64,000 nt of DNA from Dongia_B soli (lineage in GTDB: Bacteria > Pseudomonadota > Alphaproteobacteria > Dongiales > Dongiaceae): the NCBI RefSeq assembly GCF_034044715.1, contig NZ_JAXCLW010000009.1, forward strand, positions 1 through 64,000. Direction: 5' to 3'. The notes under the pieces were generated by a model. It was not told the DNA's origin, did no database searches, and worked only from the letters and a program-made list of their open reading frames with translations. Below are positions 1 to 10,383 of this stretch, piece by piece. A program made the translations under genes and the position numbers. Numbering within the stretch: position 1 is the first letter of the stretch; every line of letters starts with the position of its first letter.

Positions 1-71
1 TCGGCCGTGAAAACCCTCAGCGCCGATGGTACTCCGTCTCAAGACGTGGGAGAGTAGGTCGCCGCCAGGTC
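1..71 (+). rRNA. rrf: 5S ribosomal RNA, 3' part
   Basis: The first 71 bases match the 3' part of a bacterial 5S rRNA, including the region CGCCGATGGTACT and the GTGGGAGAGTAGGTC stretch that closes the molecule. The 5' third lies outside the window. It is followed at once by tRNA-fMet, the normal order at the end of an alphaproteobacterial rRNA operon. The 3' end is set by pairing convention and may be off by a few bases. Confidence 0.9.
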
Positions 72-118
72 TTCGAAGCCAGCAAGGGCACATCCGTCAG
101 CAATACAAACACCACACC

Positions 119-139
119 AAGGCGCCCTCACGGCGCCTT
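119..139 (+). terminator. Hairpin between 5S rRNA and tRNA-fMet
   Basis: AAGGCGCC and GGCGCCTT form a perfect 8-bp stem around a short loop, followed by a short T run. It lies between the 5S rRNA and tRNA-fMet. It could be a terminator or attenuator of the rRNA operon, or an RNA-processing structure, since the tRNA may be co-transcribed. Confidence 0.45.
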
Positions 140-267
140 TCGTGCTTAAGGGAAGACGCAAATCAAAGGCGGACACGCTGCAAGAGCAGCCCGCCCCAGC
201 GAAAGGCCGAAGGCCTGTCGCCAAAACGAACAAGGCTACCGGGCCTATACCCGGTCCGAATCATTAA

Positions 268-1970
<1,703 letters not shown>

Positions 1971-1974
<4 letters not shown>

Positions 1975-2234
1975 GAACGGCTGTTCCTTCTTATTAAGTG
2001 ATCGTCGGCCAGCCTGGCGAAAGCCTGTCGTGCGAGGAGCCGGGTGAGTTGCGACAAAGCGTCCTTCACGGCCGCTGATGCTTCTGTGCCAAAGACCACA
2101 CTCGTTCCGTCGCTACCTGTGGGAACAGGAACAGACGCATCCGTTATCCCGTCATCGGACGCGACCCTTGGCTCAGCGTTATCAGCGGCTTTTTCTCTCT
2201 TCATGACGGAGAGATTCGGTCGCCGGGGCAGCAA
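1971..2234 (-). CDS. Small hypothetical protein coupled to the recombinase
   Basis: This is an 87-residue basic protein with a low-complexity Ser/Asp/Val middle and a helical Ala/Leu/Arg C-terminus (QLTRLLARQAFARL). Its stop codon overlaps the recombinase start in an ATGA arrangement, the mark of translational coupling and good evidence that it is real. Small genes of this kind often sit before element recombinases. Function is unknown; a directionality factor or a DNA-binding accessory would fit, but no HTH is clearly visible. Confidence 0.65.
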
Positions 2235-2319
2235 TGATCAAAATCGGGGTGAGATTCTTAGAAAAGCGACGTCGTCGGATATCCAGCTCACTTGGATATC
2301 CAACGGATTTTTATCACTC

Positions 2320-3822
2320 TCAGAGAGGGGCCTTGCCGAAGGGCGAAACCAGGTCTCGGATCGCCGGGACGCTATAGCTGATTCCCGTCGGTGTTCCGAT
2401 GATTTGCAGCAGACCCTGATCACACAGCTTCGCCAGCGGAACGAGAAGGGAGTCTCGCACCCCGTGCCGTCTTACATTGTTGACGAGCGCGCCACTGAGC
2501 AGGTCCATCGCGATCCGCGGCGCCGGATCTTCCTCGATGCCCTCTATGATGAGCGCAGCGGTGAGTTCGAGGCGCTGGCCGGTCATCACTTCCACCATCG
2601 CGTGGCCGAGCGTTATGGCGCGCTCGCAAACTTGCAGCATGAATGCGAGGAAGGCATCGATCCTGCCGTTCTCAATGGCATCTCGCAACAGGCGTTGATA
2701 GCGATCGTAGTGCCTTTCGAAAATCACTTCCCAAGGCAATACCGGCCAGCCCGCGCGTCGCAGCCGCGCACCAAATAGCATTCGGGCGGTCCGGCCATTT
2801 GCTTCCGCGAAGGGCAGAATCTCCATGAATTTCACCAGGGAGAGCGTAGCGTAGATCAGCGGATGGATGTCGACCCATCGGTGCTCGTCAACTTCATCGA
2901 CATAGCGCGTCATTGCATCTTCGATGGCAAATGGCGGCACCTTAGGCGGGCTGAAAGGCCTTTGCGAGGAATAAGGAAAGAGATCGCCGTCGAGACGCCA
3001 GATCCGGTCCCACTTCGGACCCAAATAGAGCGGGCGCGCATCTCTATTCACACTGCAGAGATGCGGCACTTCATCGAGTATCCGCATGGGCACATCATAT
3101 GGATCAAACCTGTCAAATAAGCGGATCGTTGTATCGGCAAGGCCTTCCGCGAGGATGAGGTTGTCAATCAGATCGCCGTAGCGCGTCTCCCCGATCAGAG
3201 CCGCCATTAGATTACCTTCGTAACCTTTCTTGACGATCATCCGTCTCGCATAGCGGGCATGGTAAGATAGCCTGACGATAGGTTCTTCCAGATGAGCGGG
3301 ATAAAGTGCCGCTGCATATCCCTTCAATTTTATATCGATCGCATCGAGGCAATGCCGGAGCGTATTGTTCAATATCATCGCTTTGCTCCGGATCCGGCGG
3401 TGCCGCGGTGACATCCGTGTCGGTGCCAGCAGAGGTGGACGCGGCATTGGCGGCGCGGATTGAGCCGCGCCAAGTTCCTTCAGTAACGCCATCCGGCTAT
3501 GCGCGGAAAGCGTCGCGCAGTTGCTGACGGCGGTTTCTAGAACGCCGAGAAAACCAACCACTTTATCCTCCGGCAGGGGGCGTGGCCAGAAGCAAGGCCC
3601 GCTACCCGCCGAAAAGAAAGCCAAGGCGGCTGAATCGCACGTCAGGAAGGGCAGCGCCGCATCGCCGAAATGCGCATTGTCGGCACGAAGCATAATCGAC
3701 TGAGTGCCGCGATACTCGACGAACTCGAGGAACACGTCATCAAGATGGGACTGTAACGCAGAGAGTTCGCCGCGGACCGTCTTGAACAATGAGTGCGGAA
3801 GAAAGAGGGCTTGGGTTGCCAT
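2320..3822 (-). CDS. Fic-fold protein with degenerate active-site motif
   Basis: This 500-residue protein has a C-terminal half resembling Fic domains: a helix HRWVDIHPLIYATLSLVKF followed by LPFAEANGRTAR at about 336-347. Fic enzymes transfer AMP or other phosphate groups using HxFx(D/E)GNGRxxR. Here the catalytic His is Leu (codon CTG, so a real replacement in this sequence) and the first Gly is Ala, while Phe, Asn, Gly and Arg remain. The protein may be inactive, use another chemistry, or only bind nucleotide. The C-terminal 100 residues look like a winged-helix segment, as in Fic-wHTH fusions. GGGAGATAT before the ATG is a good ribosome site. It is monocistronic between the recombinase pair and a small unknown gene. 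Confidence 0.75.
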   Translation of the reverse strand: MATQALFLPHSLFKTVRGELSALQSHLDDVFLEFVEYRGTQSIMLRADNAHFGDAALPFLTCDSAALAFFSAGSGPCFWPRPLPEDKVVGFLGVLETAVSNCATLSAHSRMALLKELGAAQSAPPMPRPPLLAPTRMSPRHRRIRSKAMILNNTLRHCLDAIDIKLKGYAAALYPAHLEEPIVRLSYHARYARRMIVKKGYEGNLMAALIGETRYGDLIDNLILAEGLADTTIRLFDRFDPYDVPMRILDEVPHLCSVNRDARPLYLGPKWDRIWRLDGDLFPYSSQRPFSPPKVPPFAIEDAMTRYVDEVDEHRWVDIHPLIYATLSLVKFMEILPFAEANGRTARMLFGARLRRAGWPVLPWEVIFERHYDRYQRLLRDAIENGRIDAFLAFMLQVCERAITLGHAMVEVMTGQRLELTAALIIEGIEEDPAPRIAMDLLSGALVNNVRRHGVRDSLLVPLAKLCDQGLLQIIGTPTGISYSVPAIRDLVSPFGKAPL

Positions 3823-3934
3823 TTGATATCTCCCTGAAGGAGCTGTTCGGCCGCCGTGGTTCGGCTGTCAGCGTTTCTGAAGACGCTCGCCGGGACCCCA
3901 GGCCTACCGAATGTGATCGGGGTGCCGCTGTCAA

Positions 3935-4390
3935 TTAATGGGGTGACAAAATGGCCGTGCAGCTACCGATAGCAGGTGGCACGACAACCAGCGCCAAATA
4001 AAATCGCCTTTTGGCGACTGCCTTGGTGGCCGTCTCGCCCGCGAGCTCAGCAGCATGGCGCTCGAAGGTGCCGAACAGAAATCGGCGGTTCATCTCTGCT
4101 TGAGCTCTCGCGAGATCCAATTCCAGATCAGCTCTGACGACGTCCAGCCAGGGATCTCGCTCGACTTTCTCAAGTGACCATGTCGCGCGGGCACGATCCA
4201 GGTCCTGAAGAATCTTGCACAGTGCCGGTGGCAGGCCGGATTCAAAAGCGCCTGGCAGATAAAGCGCGGTCTCGTCTGTGAAGGTCGCATAAGCGAGGAC
4301 TTCGTCGATCCGCCAGATTGAGCAATTGACGCTCAGGCCGCTTTTTGTGAACACATACGTACGGTGTAACAGGTCTTCCGAAGGCAGCAT
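3935..4390 (-). CDS. Hypothetical protein
   Basis: This 151-residue protein is not recognised. It is mostly helical and charged in the middle (LELDLARAQAEMNRRFLFG) and ends in a hydrophobic stretch (FYLALVVVPPAIGSCTAIL) that could be one membrane segment. The start is supported by GGGAGGGT four bases before the ATG. It lies about 210 bases downstream of the TraA relaxase on the same strand, so it may be the last gene of the transfer unit. Confidence 0.55.
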   Translation of the reverse strand: MLPSEDLLHRTYVFTKSGLSVNCSIWRIDEVLAYATFTDETALYLPGAFESGLPPALCKILQDLDRARATWSLEKVERDPWLDVVRADLELDLARAQAEMNRRFLFGTFERHAAELAGETATKAVAKRRFYLALVVVPPAIGSCTAILSPH

Positions 4391-4601
4391 GATACCCTCC
4401 CGTGCTGTCTCGCGGGCTCACCCTCTCGGGTTTTGCTCCTGCTCCGGCCGGGTATGCTTCCCGCCGCCGCCCGCATTCCAACGGGGCGGTGGCGGGAACT
4501 ATTGGCTTTGTTGATCTTGCTTGAGGGAGATATGCCGTATCTAAATCACATATCGGGTCGAGGGACGGTCCAGGCATCTGCCCAACCGGTCCAGCAAATG
4601 C

Positions 4602-7600
4602 CTAGATCACGTTGTTTTCGTCCGCCTTCGTCGGCGGCGGACTGCTCAATGGGGACGGCATGCTGCGTGTCAGCGGTTGGTTGGGCGTTACATCCATCTT
4701 TTGCGCGGCCGGATTCGGCGCTCGCTGTGCTGATTGAGGTGCCGGTTTCATCGGAGGCACTGGCTTGATCGACGATATACCGGGAATACCTTGTCTCTGT
4801 GGTTGACTGGGCATGACATTCACCCTTTGCATGCTCGCCCTTTTCATATCTGCCGTGTTCTGCCCTGTGGCCAATTTAGACGGCGCTATGTTGTCCAACT
4901 GAGGTGCGAGCGCGTCCTTCGCGGCAGCCATTTGGAGACTTTGCGTCTTCGTCGAGGCGGCCGTCCTGGTTGCGTTGCGTTTGGTTTCAATGCCCATGAT
5001 ATCCCACTCGACCAGCTCACCGGATTTGTCCTTCCGGTAGAGACGGAAACGGCCCCGGATTTCTCGTGGAATGGGAATGAGTCTGCGAATCTCGATGAAC
5101 TCCTCCCGGCTACGGGCCGGGCGCGGATTTCCGGCAGGGTCCAGCTTCTTCAGGAGTTTGGCAACTCGGGCAAGGCTTTGCGCGACGACAATGTCCGCGA
5201 AGACAGTGGAGGTGACCTTGATCTGGTTTTTAACACGGTCCAGTTGCTTGATAATAGCATCGAGGACCCGGTGGTCCAGCCGACGTACCCGTCGTTGCAT
5301 ATTCATCCAGGCATGCGCCTCGATATCGTCGATGTTGATGACGATGGGTCGGACGTCGATTTCACCGTATTGGGGTTCCAGGGCGGGGTGTGTGATTCGT
5401 GTCAGACCATCGTAATGTGGCAGCGAATCGCGCAGGCAATAGATGTCGGGCTCGCCACTCCAGGGACGAAAGCCTCGGCCGCGAGCGATCGTCGTCGCGC
5501 GGGAAAGGTGAGCGCGTAGGGGATGGCCCATGTCGGTCTTTGCGGCGACACGGTCGAGCTTGTTAAAATCCGCCGCGAAGCGGCCGGGCGGGACACGTTG
5601 CCAATGGATCTCCATAGCACTGGCGGCTTCGGCCGATGCGGCGTCGATTTTCCGAGGAACGGGCGAGCCATCGAAAATAGCAAATGGGATCCTGGGGAAT
5701 TTGACAGCTGCTTCTTCTGTGGTCAGGTGGACCAGGGAGGCTTCGGCGCCGTCGGCCCGCGACATCTGCCGTCCAAGTACGTCGAGATTTGCGGCGAGAT
5801 CGCGGGGCACAAAGAGATCGAAAGCAGTTTTATGGCGCGTCATGGCAACGTAGCTCGCGCGGCTAGACCAGGGGAGAACTCTGTCATAAAGAGCATAAGC
5901 TTGAGGGAGGGTCTTCCCCTGGCCGCGATAAATGGTCCCGGCATAGCCCAAACCCCATCCGTCGAATGCCGACGGATCAAAGGCGACAGTCGCGCCGCCA
6001 TCGAGTTTGACCAAAATCTCGTCTTCAGCAATGCCAATTACAGTGCCGATATGCCCATTCATGATGCCGAGGCTTTTGTCAGTGGCGTGAAACTGAACCC
6101 GATCCTTCAGGTGCAGCTTGATGCGGCCTCGGACACAGGTGAAGATGCCGAACTCCCCGTCGGGCCCAAATCGCGCTTCTTGCAGCAAATCGTTCAATTT
6201 GTTTGCCACATCGTTCGTCGCGCAATAGACAAACCGTGCAAGCTGTGGATTTTCCTTGAAATCGCTCGACCAGCGGCCGACGAGCGCTGCCATGGCGTCT
6301 TCGATCCCAGAGGCCCAGTGCAGTTTTCCGTGAACATCATATACCTTCAGTGCTTCGGCGGGACGCCCCTCGGCCAGCGAAAGGCTTGCCGCCTTTGCCC
6401 AATCGGCTTCCTGCCTGCGGATATCCCTCAGCTCGGCGGCGCCCAGGTGATTCTTGAGAATACGGAACATGCCGCCGCGCGAAACTGAAGCCAGTTGCGC
6501 CTCGTCACCGACCAGGACGACCTTGGCGCCGGCACTTTCGGCAGATCGCAGCAGCCATTCGGTCATCTCGGAATCGACCATTCCGGCCTCGTCGACGATC
6601 ACGCAGGTCTTCCGGTTCCAGGTCTGATCGGGATATTTGCCACTCTCCTGTCGGTATCGTTCCGAATGCAATGTCGCGGCGCGCGCAAAGCCATCAGCGC
6701 CCAAAGCGGCCGCGACGGTGTTGGTCGGCGCGAGGCCAATGCAGTGGAAGTCCGCCGCTTCATGGGCGTCCCGGATCGCCTTGACGGTGTAGGATTTGCC
6801 GGCACCGGCAACGCCGCGGATGAGATGAATGCCGGCATTGCCGGTCGCATGGGATAACGCCGCGAGCTGTTCCGGCGAGAGGTTCATTTCTCCGCCCAGC
6901 CTCACTGCGGCTGTTTTCATCGTCGCCAGCTGCTTCTTTGTAGGGCGCCGCTTCTTGAGCTGCATCGCTGCTTCCAAGATGGCCTTTTCCTGTTCGCGGA
7001 TCGTGCGCGTCGTGTAAAGCCCGGTCGGCTCTCCGGTGGCTTGATCGCAAAGCTGGATTGTTTCGGCACTTGCTAAAATCTGCCGGATGATGCCGCTGGC
7101 TTCCTCACCAAAGATGTGGTGCCGCCGCAAAATCCCAAATAAAGCCTGGCGGCTGAAGGTCGCCCGGTTCTTTGTCGCTTCGGCGACGACATTAATGGAA
7201 TCGAGCATTTTTGCTCTGGCGTCGGCTTTCGCTTTCCTATCTAAAGCAGCCTTGTTGCTGTCTAGGACATAGCGCGCTTTACCCCAATGCTCGCGGGAAA
7301 TCGCCTGAGATGGGTCGACAGCGAGATCGATTCCGTGGCGCAGGAAATACTCATCTTGGAAAGCCCGCCACTTCTCGGGAAGCTTTTGCCCTTCCATATA
7401 GGCGCCTTTCATGCCGGTCCTGCTTCGAAATGCCGGATCCAGATAACGAGCCTTTTTGGCGAAACTGCCGCCGACGATCTGTCGGGTCGTCACGAGAAGA
7501 TGCGCATGGTAATTGCCAAAGTCTGGATCGTCTGGCCTGTGAATCGCAGTCATGACGCCGACGCCGCGGTAGTTCTCTGATACCCATTGGCGTGTCATGT

Positions 7601-7946
7601 CTTCCCGTTGTTCGTCCGACAATTCCTTCGGCAGCGCGAGGATGACGTGCTTCGCAAATGTCGCCCTTTTCTTGAATCGATAGATTTTTACCTTCCGGTC
7701 AAACGTCGTTTCCGCGATTTCGGCTTCCGTCCACAGCGTCAGCGGATTCGAGAATTTGGGATCCGCGCCCTCAGGCAGGATGACGATAGGAGGCCCGATC
7801 AGGTCAGTGCGTTTATGGGCGTGACGATGGTTTTCCCCGGTCAGGGCATTGTGCCAATTCTCCCGACACAGGTAAGCGCCGAGCCCGACGGGACTGTCTC
7901 CGTTGGTTTCCGATAGAATCGAGACCCTGATAAAATCGATCGCCAT
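4602..7946 (-). CDS. traA: TraA-type conjugative relaxase with helicase domain (MobQ)
   Basis: This 1114-residue protein matches the length and layout of Ti-plasmid-type TraA. Residues 1-230 form a MobA/MobL relaxase with the metal-binding motif NYHAHLLVTTR. An ATPase/helicase of the RecD/TraI kind follows, with Walker A GVAGAGKS near residue 385, Walker B VIVDEAGM near 450, and a C-terminal helicase motif with GYAGTIYRGQGKT near 690. The last 300 residues are Pro/Gln-rich and probably bind partners. Relaxases nick oriT, stay bound to the 5' end and guide the strand to a mating channel. The upstream intergenic region carries an oriT-like structure, and the divergent gene is TraC/TraD-like, the same order as traA-oriT-traCD in Ti plasmids. 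No secretion genes are present nearby. Confidence 0.92.
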   Translation of the reverse strand: MAIDFIRVSILSETNGDSPVGLGAYLCRENWHNALTGENHRHAHKRTDLIGPPIVILPEGADPKFSNPLTLWTEAEIAETTFDRKVKIYRFKKRATFAKHVILALPKELSDEQREDMTRQWVSENYRGVGVMTAIHRPDDPDFGNYHAHLLVTTRQIVGGSFAKKARYLDPAFRSRTGMKGAYMEGQKLPEKWRAFQDEYFLRHGIDLAVDPSQAISREHWGKARYVLDSNKAALDRKAKADARAKMLDSINVVAEATKNRATFSRQALFGILRRHHIFGEEASGIIRQILASAETIQLCDQATGEPTGLYTTRTIREQEKAILEAAMQLKKRRPTKKQLATMKTAAVRLGGEMNLSPEQLAALSHATGNAGIHLIRGVAGAGKSYTVKAIRDAHEAADFHCIGLAPTNTVAAALGADGFARAATLHSERYRQESGKYPDQTWNRKTCVIVDEAGMVDSEMTEWLLRSAESAGAKVVLVGDEAQLASVSRGGMFRILKNHLGAAELRDIRRQEADWAKAASLSLAEGRPAEALKVYDVHGKLHWASGIEDAMAALVGRWSSDFKENPQLARFVYCATNDVANKLNDLLQEARFGPDGEFGIFTCVRGRIKLHLKDRVQFHATDKSLGIMNGHIGTVIGIAEDEILVKLDGGATVAFDPSAFDGWGLGYAGTIYRGQGKTLPQAYALYDRVLPWSSRASYVAMTRHKTAFDLFVPRDLAANLDVLGRQMSRADGAEASLVHLTTEEAAVKFPRIPFAIFDGSPVPRKIDAASAEAASAMEIHWQRVPPGRFAADFNKLDRVAAKTDMGHPLRAHLSRATTIARGRGFRPWSGEPDIYCLRDSLPHYDGLTRITHPALEPQYGEIDVRPIVINIDDIEAHAWMNMQRRVRRLDHRVLDAIIKQLDRVKNQIKVTSTVFADIVVAQSLARVAKLLKKLDPAGNPRPARSREEFIEIRRLIPIPREIRGRFRLYRKDKSGELVEWDIMGIETKRNATRTAASTKTQSLQMAAAKDALAPQLDNIAPSKLATGQNTADMKRASMQRVNVMPSQPQRQGIPGISSIKPVPPMKPAPQSAQRAPNPAAQKMDVTPNQPLTRSMPSPLSSPPPTKADENNVI

Positions 7947-8035
7947 GCGGCGTTTCTCCAGCGCGGAACCTTCCTGAGTGTCACGCTGAAGTCAGATAGT
8001 TGTGGGGCGGCAATTTGCCAGAAATCGGTATCGCC

Positions 8036-8075
8036 TGCGGTTTGCGCTAAGCAAACTGCATATTGCGCTTCCACG
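8036..8075 (+). other. oriT: Candidate origin of transfer (oriT, MobQ type)
   Basis: Between the divergent relaxase and TraC/TraD-like genes lies an inverted repeat, TGCGGTTTGC (8036-8045) and GCAAACTGCA (8051-8060), with one mismatch and a 5-base loop. TATTGCGCTTCC follows directly. This is the layout of IncQ (R1162/RSF1010) oriT, an inverted repeat followed by a nick region around TAAATGCGCCCT, and also resembles the TAATTGCGCCC core of Ti plasmids. Two further perfect hairpins lie downstream at 8075-8089 and 8099-8117. The nick is predicted near 8064-8067. The match is by eye from remembered core sequences. Confidence 0.6.
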
Positions 8076-8289
8076 GCACCTCCGGTGCCCGTGTCAGAGA
8101 CCGCGCTGCGCGCGGTCGGCGGATATGCCGAAATATCGACCCAACGCAATAGTCGGAAAATGGCTTCGGCAGGCCGGGCGAGGGCGCCCGGAAAGTTTGG
8201 CGACTCTTTTTTTATCCGCACGTGGCGGCTACGCCCGGCTGCCACTATCTCGGAATCCGTACGGGATTGTGTGAGGTAAAAAAGGAATC

Positions 8290-9081
8290 ATGACGAAACT
8301 GGACCAAATTGTTCGCCAGATCCAGCAGATCAAGCTGCGTGAAGCTGAGATCACGACGCTCGAGGAGAAGAATGGTCAGCGGATGGACTCTCTTCAGCGT
8401 GAAATCATGCAGAGATCGCTGAGGACCAGTCGGGATCGCGCCAAAGCATCGAGCTTGGCGGTGAGACTTCGAACCCGGAAGCTCCTGCGGCTCGGCATTC
8501 TCCTTGAGCAATCTGGGCTTTCAGACTTCCAGTGCCGTGTGCTGGAGGGGGCGCTGATCAGCGCCTGGGAATGCCAAGACGATCTCAAAAAAACGAAACA
8601 GTGGCGTATTCGAGGGGCGAAAATCCTCGAGGAGATGGGCACGTCTGGCGCGAGTACCGGTCCCGCGGATAAAGCGCGGAATCGGCGCTGGATTGCCGCA
8701 GGTGCAGTATTTGAACGAGCCGGGATGATGGATTGGGACGTTGCCGTTCTGGCTTCCATCTTGGAGGTCATAGGCCAAAACCGCGATAACGTGGCTGCTC
8801 GGAAGCGTTGGATTTCTGTATTGCCGATAGAGGTCAGGCTCGATGGAACCGCGCCACTGTGCCTGATGTTTCCCAAGCCGATCGGTGATGATCTCAGCCG
8901 GGAGCTGCAATTGCTCGGCATTAGCTTCGACCGAAAAAATAAGATTTGGTCGGGAACGGTTGACCCATGGCATATCAGCCTACGAACAGATCATGGCCGG
9001 TATCGCCTGATGGCGAATCACCGGGCGGGTGGATCGAACGCGTGGATGGATATCAGCTCATTGGCGCCGGCTATTGGATAA
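8290..9081 (+). CDS. TraC/TraD-like mobilization accessory protein
   Basis: This 263-residue protein has an N-terminal coiled coil (about 1-50, LDQIVRQIQQIKLREAEITTLEEK), followed by RTRKLLRLGILLEQSGL, a stretch typical of small TraD-type mobilization proteins. A second related segment, NRRWIAAGAVFERAGMMDWDVAV, lies near 135-160. The Ti-plasmid family proteins TraC and TraD help the relaxase at oriT; here the two kinds of segment appear in one chain. The C-terminal 90 residues are not recognised. It is divergent from traA across the candidate oriT. Assignment rests on short motifs and context. Confidence 0.6.
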   Translation: MTKLDQIVRQIQQIKLREAEITTLEEKNGQRMDSLQREIMQRSLRTSRDRAKASSLAVRLRTRKLLRLGILLEQSGLSDFQCRVLEGALISAWECQDDLKKTKQWRIRGAKILEEMGTSGASTGPADKARNRRWIAAGAVFERAGMMDWDVAVLASILEVIGQNRDNVAARKRWISVLPIEVRLDGTAPLCLMFPKPIGDDLSRELQLLGISFDRKNKIWSGTVDPWHISLRTDHGRYRLMANHRAGGSNAWMDISSLAPAIG

Positions 9082-9535
9082 AGATCGCCATCAGAGAGCA
9101 TACACCTTCGAGGAAGTGGCGATGAATGTTCTGATCAGAAAGCTGACAGTTTCGGAAATACTTTGAGAGATCGACGGCGACTCCGCCGTCATCAAGCGTC
9201 TCGCCATAAGTGCCGCCGATGAGCATCTCGTAGGTTATTAACGCCGTACCTTCGAGCGCCATTCGTTCGACCATTCCGGTGACGGCGAAGGCGTCGAACT
9301 GAGCACCATCGCCGTGGCCGAACCGCGCGCCGATCGTCAACTCGTTGCCGGCGTTTTCTGGTCTCGTAAACCTCGCGTCAAAAAGAACAATGATTTCAAT
9401 TGAGATGCCAGTAAAATGATGAAGCTTTCTGCCTTGAATAGCGACGCCCACTGGACAACGTGTCGCAAAAGCACCGAACCAATGATCTGCTTGGTGATAG
9501 CGGTGCCAAGCAACTGAGCGGTCCCCGTATGGCAT
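9071..9535 (-). CDS. Hypothetical protein
   Basis: This is a 154-residue reading frame starting at the ATG preceded by GTGGGGAAA, a good ribosome site 11 bases after the stop of the upstream minus-strand gene. No family is recognised. The sequence is mixed alpha/beta with no membrane segment. It overlaps the end of the convergent TraC/TraD-like gene by 11 bases. Position and spacing favour a real two-gene unit with 9547-10167, but the composition does not settle it. Confidence 0.4.
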   Translation of the reverse strand: MPYGDRSVAWHRYHQADHWFGAFATRCPVGVAIQGRKLHHFTGISIEIIVLFDARFTRPENAGNELTIGARFGHGDGAQFDAFAVTGMVERMALEGTALITYEMLIGGTYGETLDDGGVAVDLSKYFRNCQLSDQNIHRHFLEGVCSLMAIFIQ

Positions 9536-9546
9536 TTTCCCCACAG

Positions 9547-10167
9547 TTAGCGGCTTCGATTGTCCTTGCGCTCCTTCCATTGTGTTTTCCTGTAACGTTT
9601 CCAGCTTCGGCAGGGTTGTCTGGCGAAAGAGGGATCGTCGTAGGCATCGACAAGGTTGCGTCGGCAGGCGCGTGTCTTGATACGGAATCCGTCGACGTCG
9701 TCGTCCTGCATTTCACGAATTTCCCGATGAGTCTTAGGACTGCGGAAGTAGCGTCGACTGGTGCGACGGCGCCAGGCACCTTCGGCGGGACCGTTTCGAA
9801 ATCGCCCTTCTCGCTTTTCCTCCCATGCGATGCGGCGCGCGCATGCGAGGCGTTCCGCTTCGGTGATCAGGAGCCCAGGTGGCACGATGTTACCGTCAGC
9901 ATCGACGATAATCAGGCCGGGACCGTCGGCATTCCCGCGAAGCTTGCGGGGGCCGTCATAGTCGAAAGGGCCGTTGGGGATGGACCAGACGCAGAAGCGA
10001 CTGGGCGGGTATGGATCGGCCGCCCGCTTCAGGCTGGCGAAGGTTCCAAGCCGCAGGCGGACGATATGATGGCCGACGGCGTTTCGGCCGATACGAATCA
10101 GCTTCCGCTTGAGGCGGAAGAGCGTGAATGGCGCCGGATGTTCCGGAGGCCTGGATACGACATGCAT
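9547..10167 (-). CDS. Conserved-looking hypothetical protein
   Basis: This 206-residue basic protein has a distinctive C-terminus, CRSWKRYRKTQWKERK, and a middle with PNGPFDYDGPRKLRGN and LLITEAERLACARRIAWEEK. I recall proteins with a similar SWKRxRKTQWK end as unannotated genes on alphaproteobacterial plasmids and islands, but give no function. The start is set at the ATG at 10167, because AGGTG lies nine bases upstream; a GTG at 10176 is the alternative. That ribosome site lies within a perfect inverted repeat (10174-10199). The opposite-strand frame of similar size lacks these features and was rejected. Confidence 0.6.
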   Translation of the reverse strand: MHVVSRPPEHPAPFTLFRLKRKLIRIGRNAVGHHIVRLRLGTFASLKRAADPYPPSRFCVWSIPNGPFDYDGPRKLRGNADGPGLIIVDADGNIVPPGLLITEAERLACARRIAWEEKREGRFRNGPAEGAWRRRTSRRYFRSPKTHREIREMQDDDVDGFRIKTRACRRNLVDAYDDPSFARQPCRSWKRYRKTQWKERKDNRSR

Positions 10168-10173
10168 TTTCGA

Positions 10174-10199
10174 CACCTAGGAAGTGGGTTTCCTAGGTG
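10174..10199. promoter_or_regulatory. Inverted repeat over a ribosome-binding site
   Basis: CACCTAGGA (10174-10182) and TCCTAGGTG (10191-10199) form a perfect 9-bp inverted repeat with an 8-base loop. On the minus strand the second arm carries the AGGTG that precedes the ATG of the gene at 9547-10167. It could be an operator or an RNA hairpin that hides the ribosome site. Confidence 0.4.
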
Positions 10200-10383
10200 A
10201 AGCGGGTAGCCTCCTTGGCGCGGTCGTATGCCATGGTCGAACCCCTGTTCGTCATGATGACTATGCTGTTCCGGTTCGGCGCGAGGGTCTTCACCCGTTC
10301 AGCCGATTCAGGCATTTTGACATGGGTGAGCAGGAACCCTGATTACACATGTCAACGTCCTCTTCGTATCAGTTTCTTCGAAA

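Noticed and set aside
2044..2778. A 244-codon plus-strand frame opposite the Fic gene
   Set aside because: Antisense to a supported gene, with shadow-like composition.
4734..6488. Plus-strand frames of 261 and 321 codons opposite traA
   Set aside because: They are antisense to a clear relaxase-helicase and have no family features.
4602..9081. Self-transmissible conjugative element
   Set aside because: No VirB/Trb secretion genes or coupling protein in the window, so mobilizable only.
9460..10200. A 246-codon plus-strand frame opposite the gene at 9547-10167
   Set aside because: The minus-strand product has a recognisable basic C-terminus, a better ribosome site and a coupled downstream gene.
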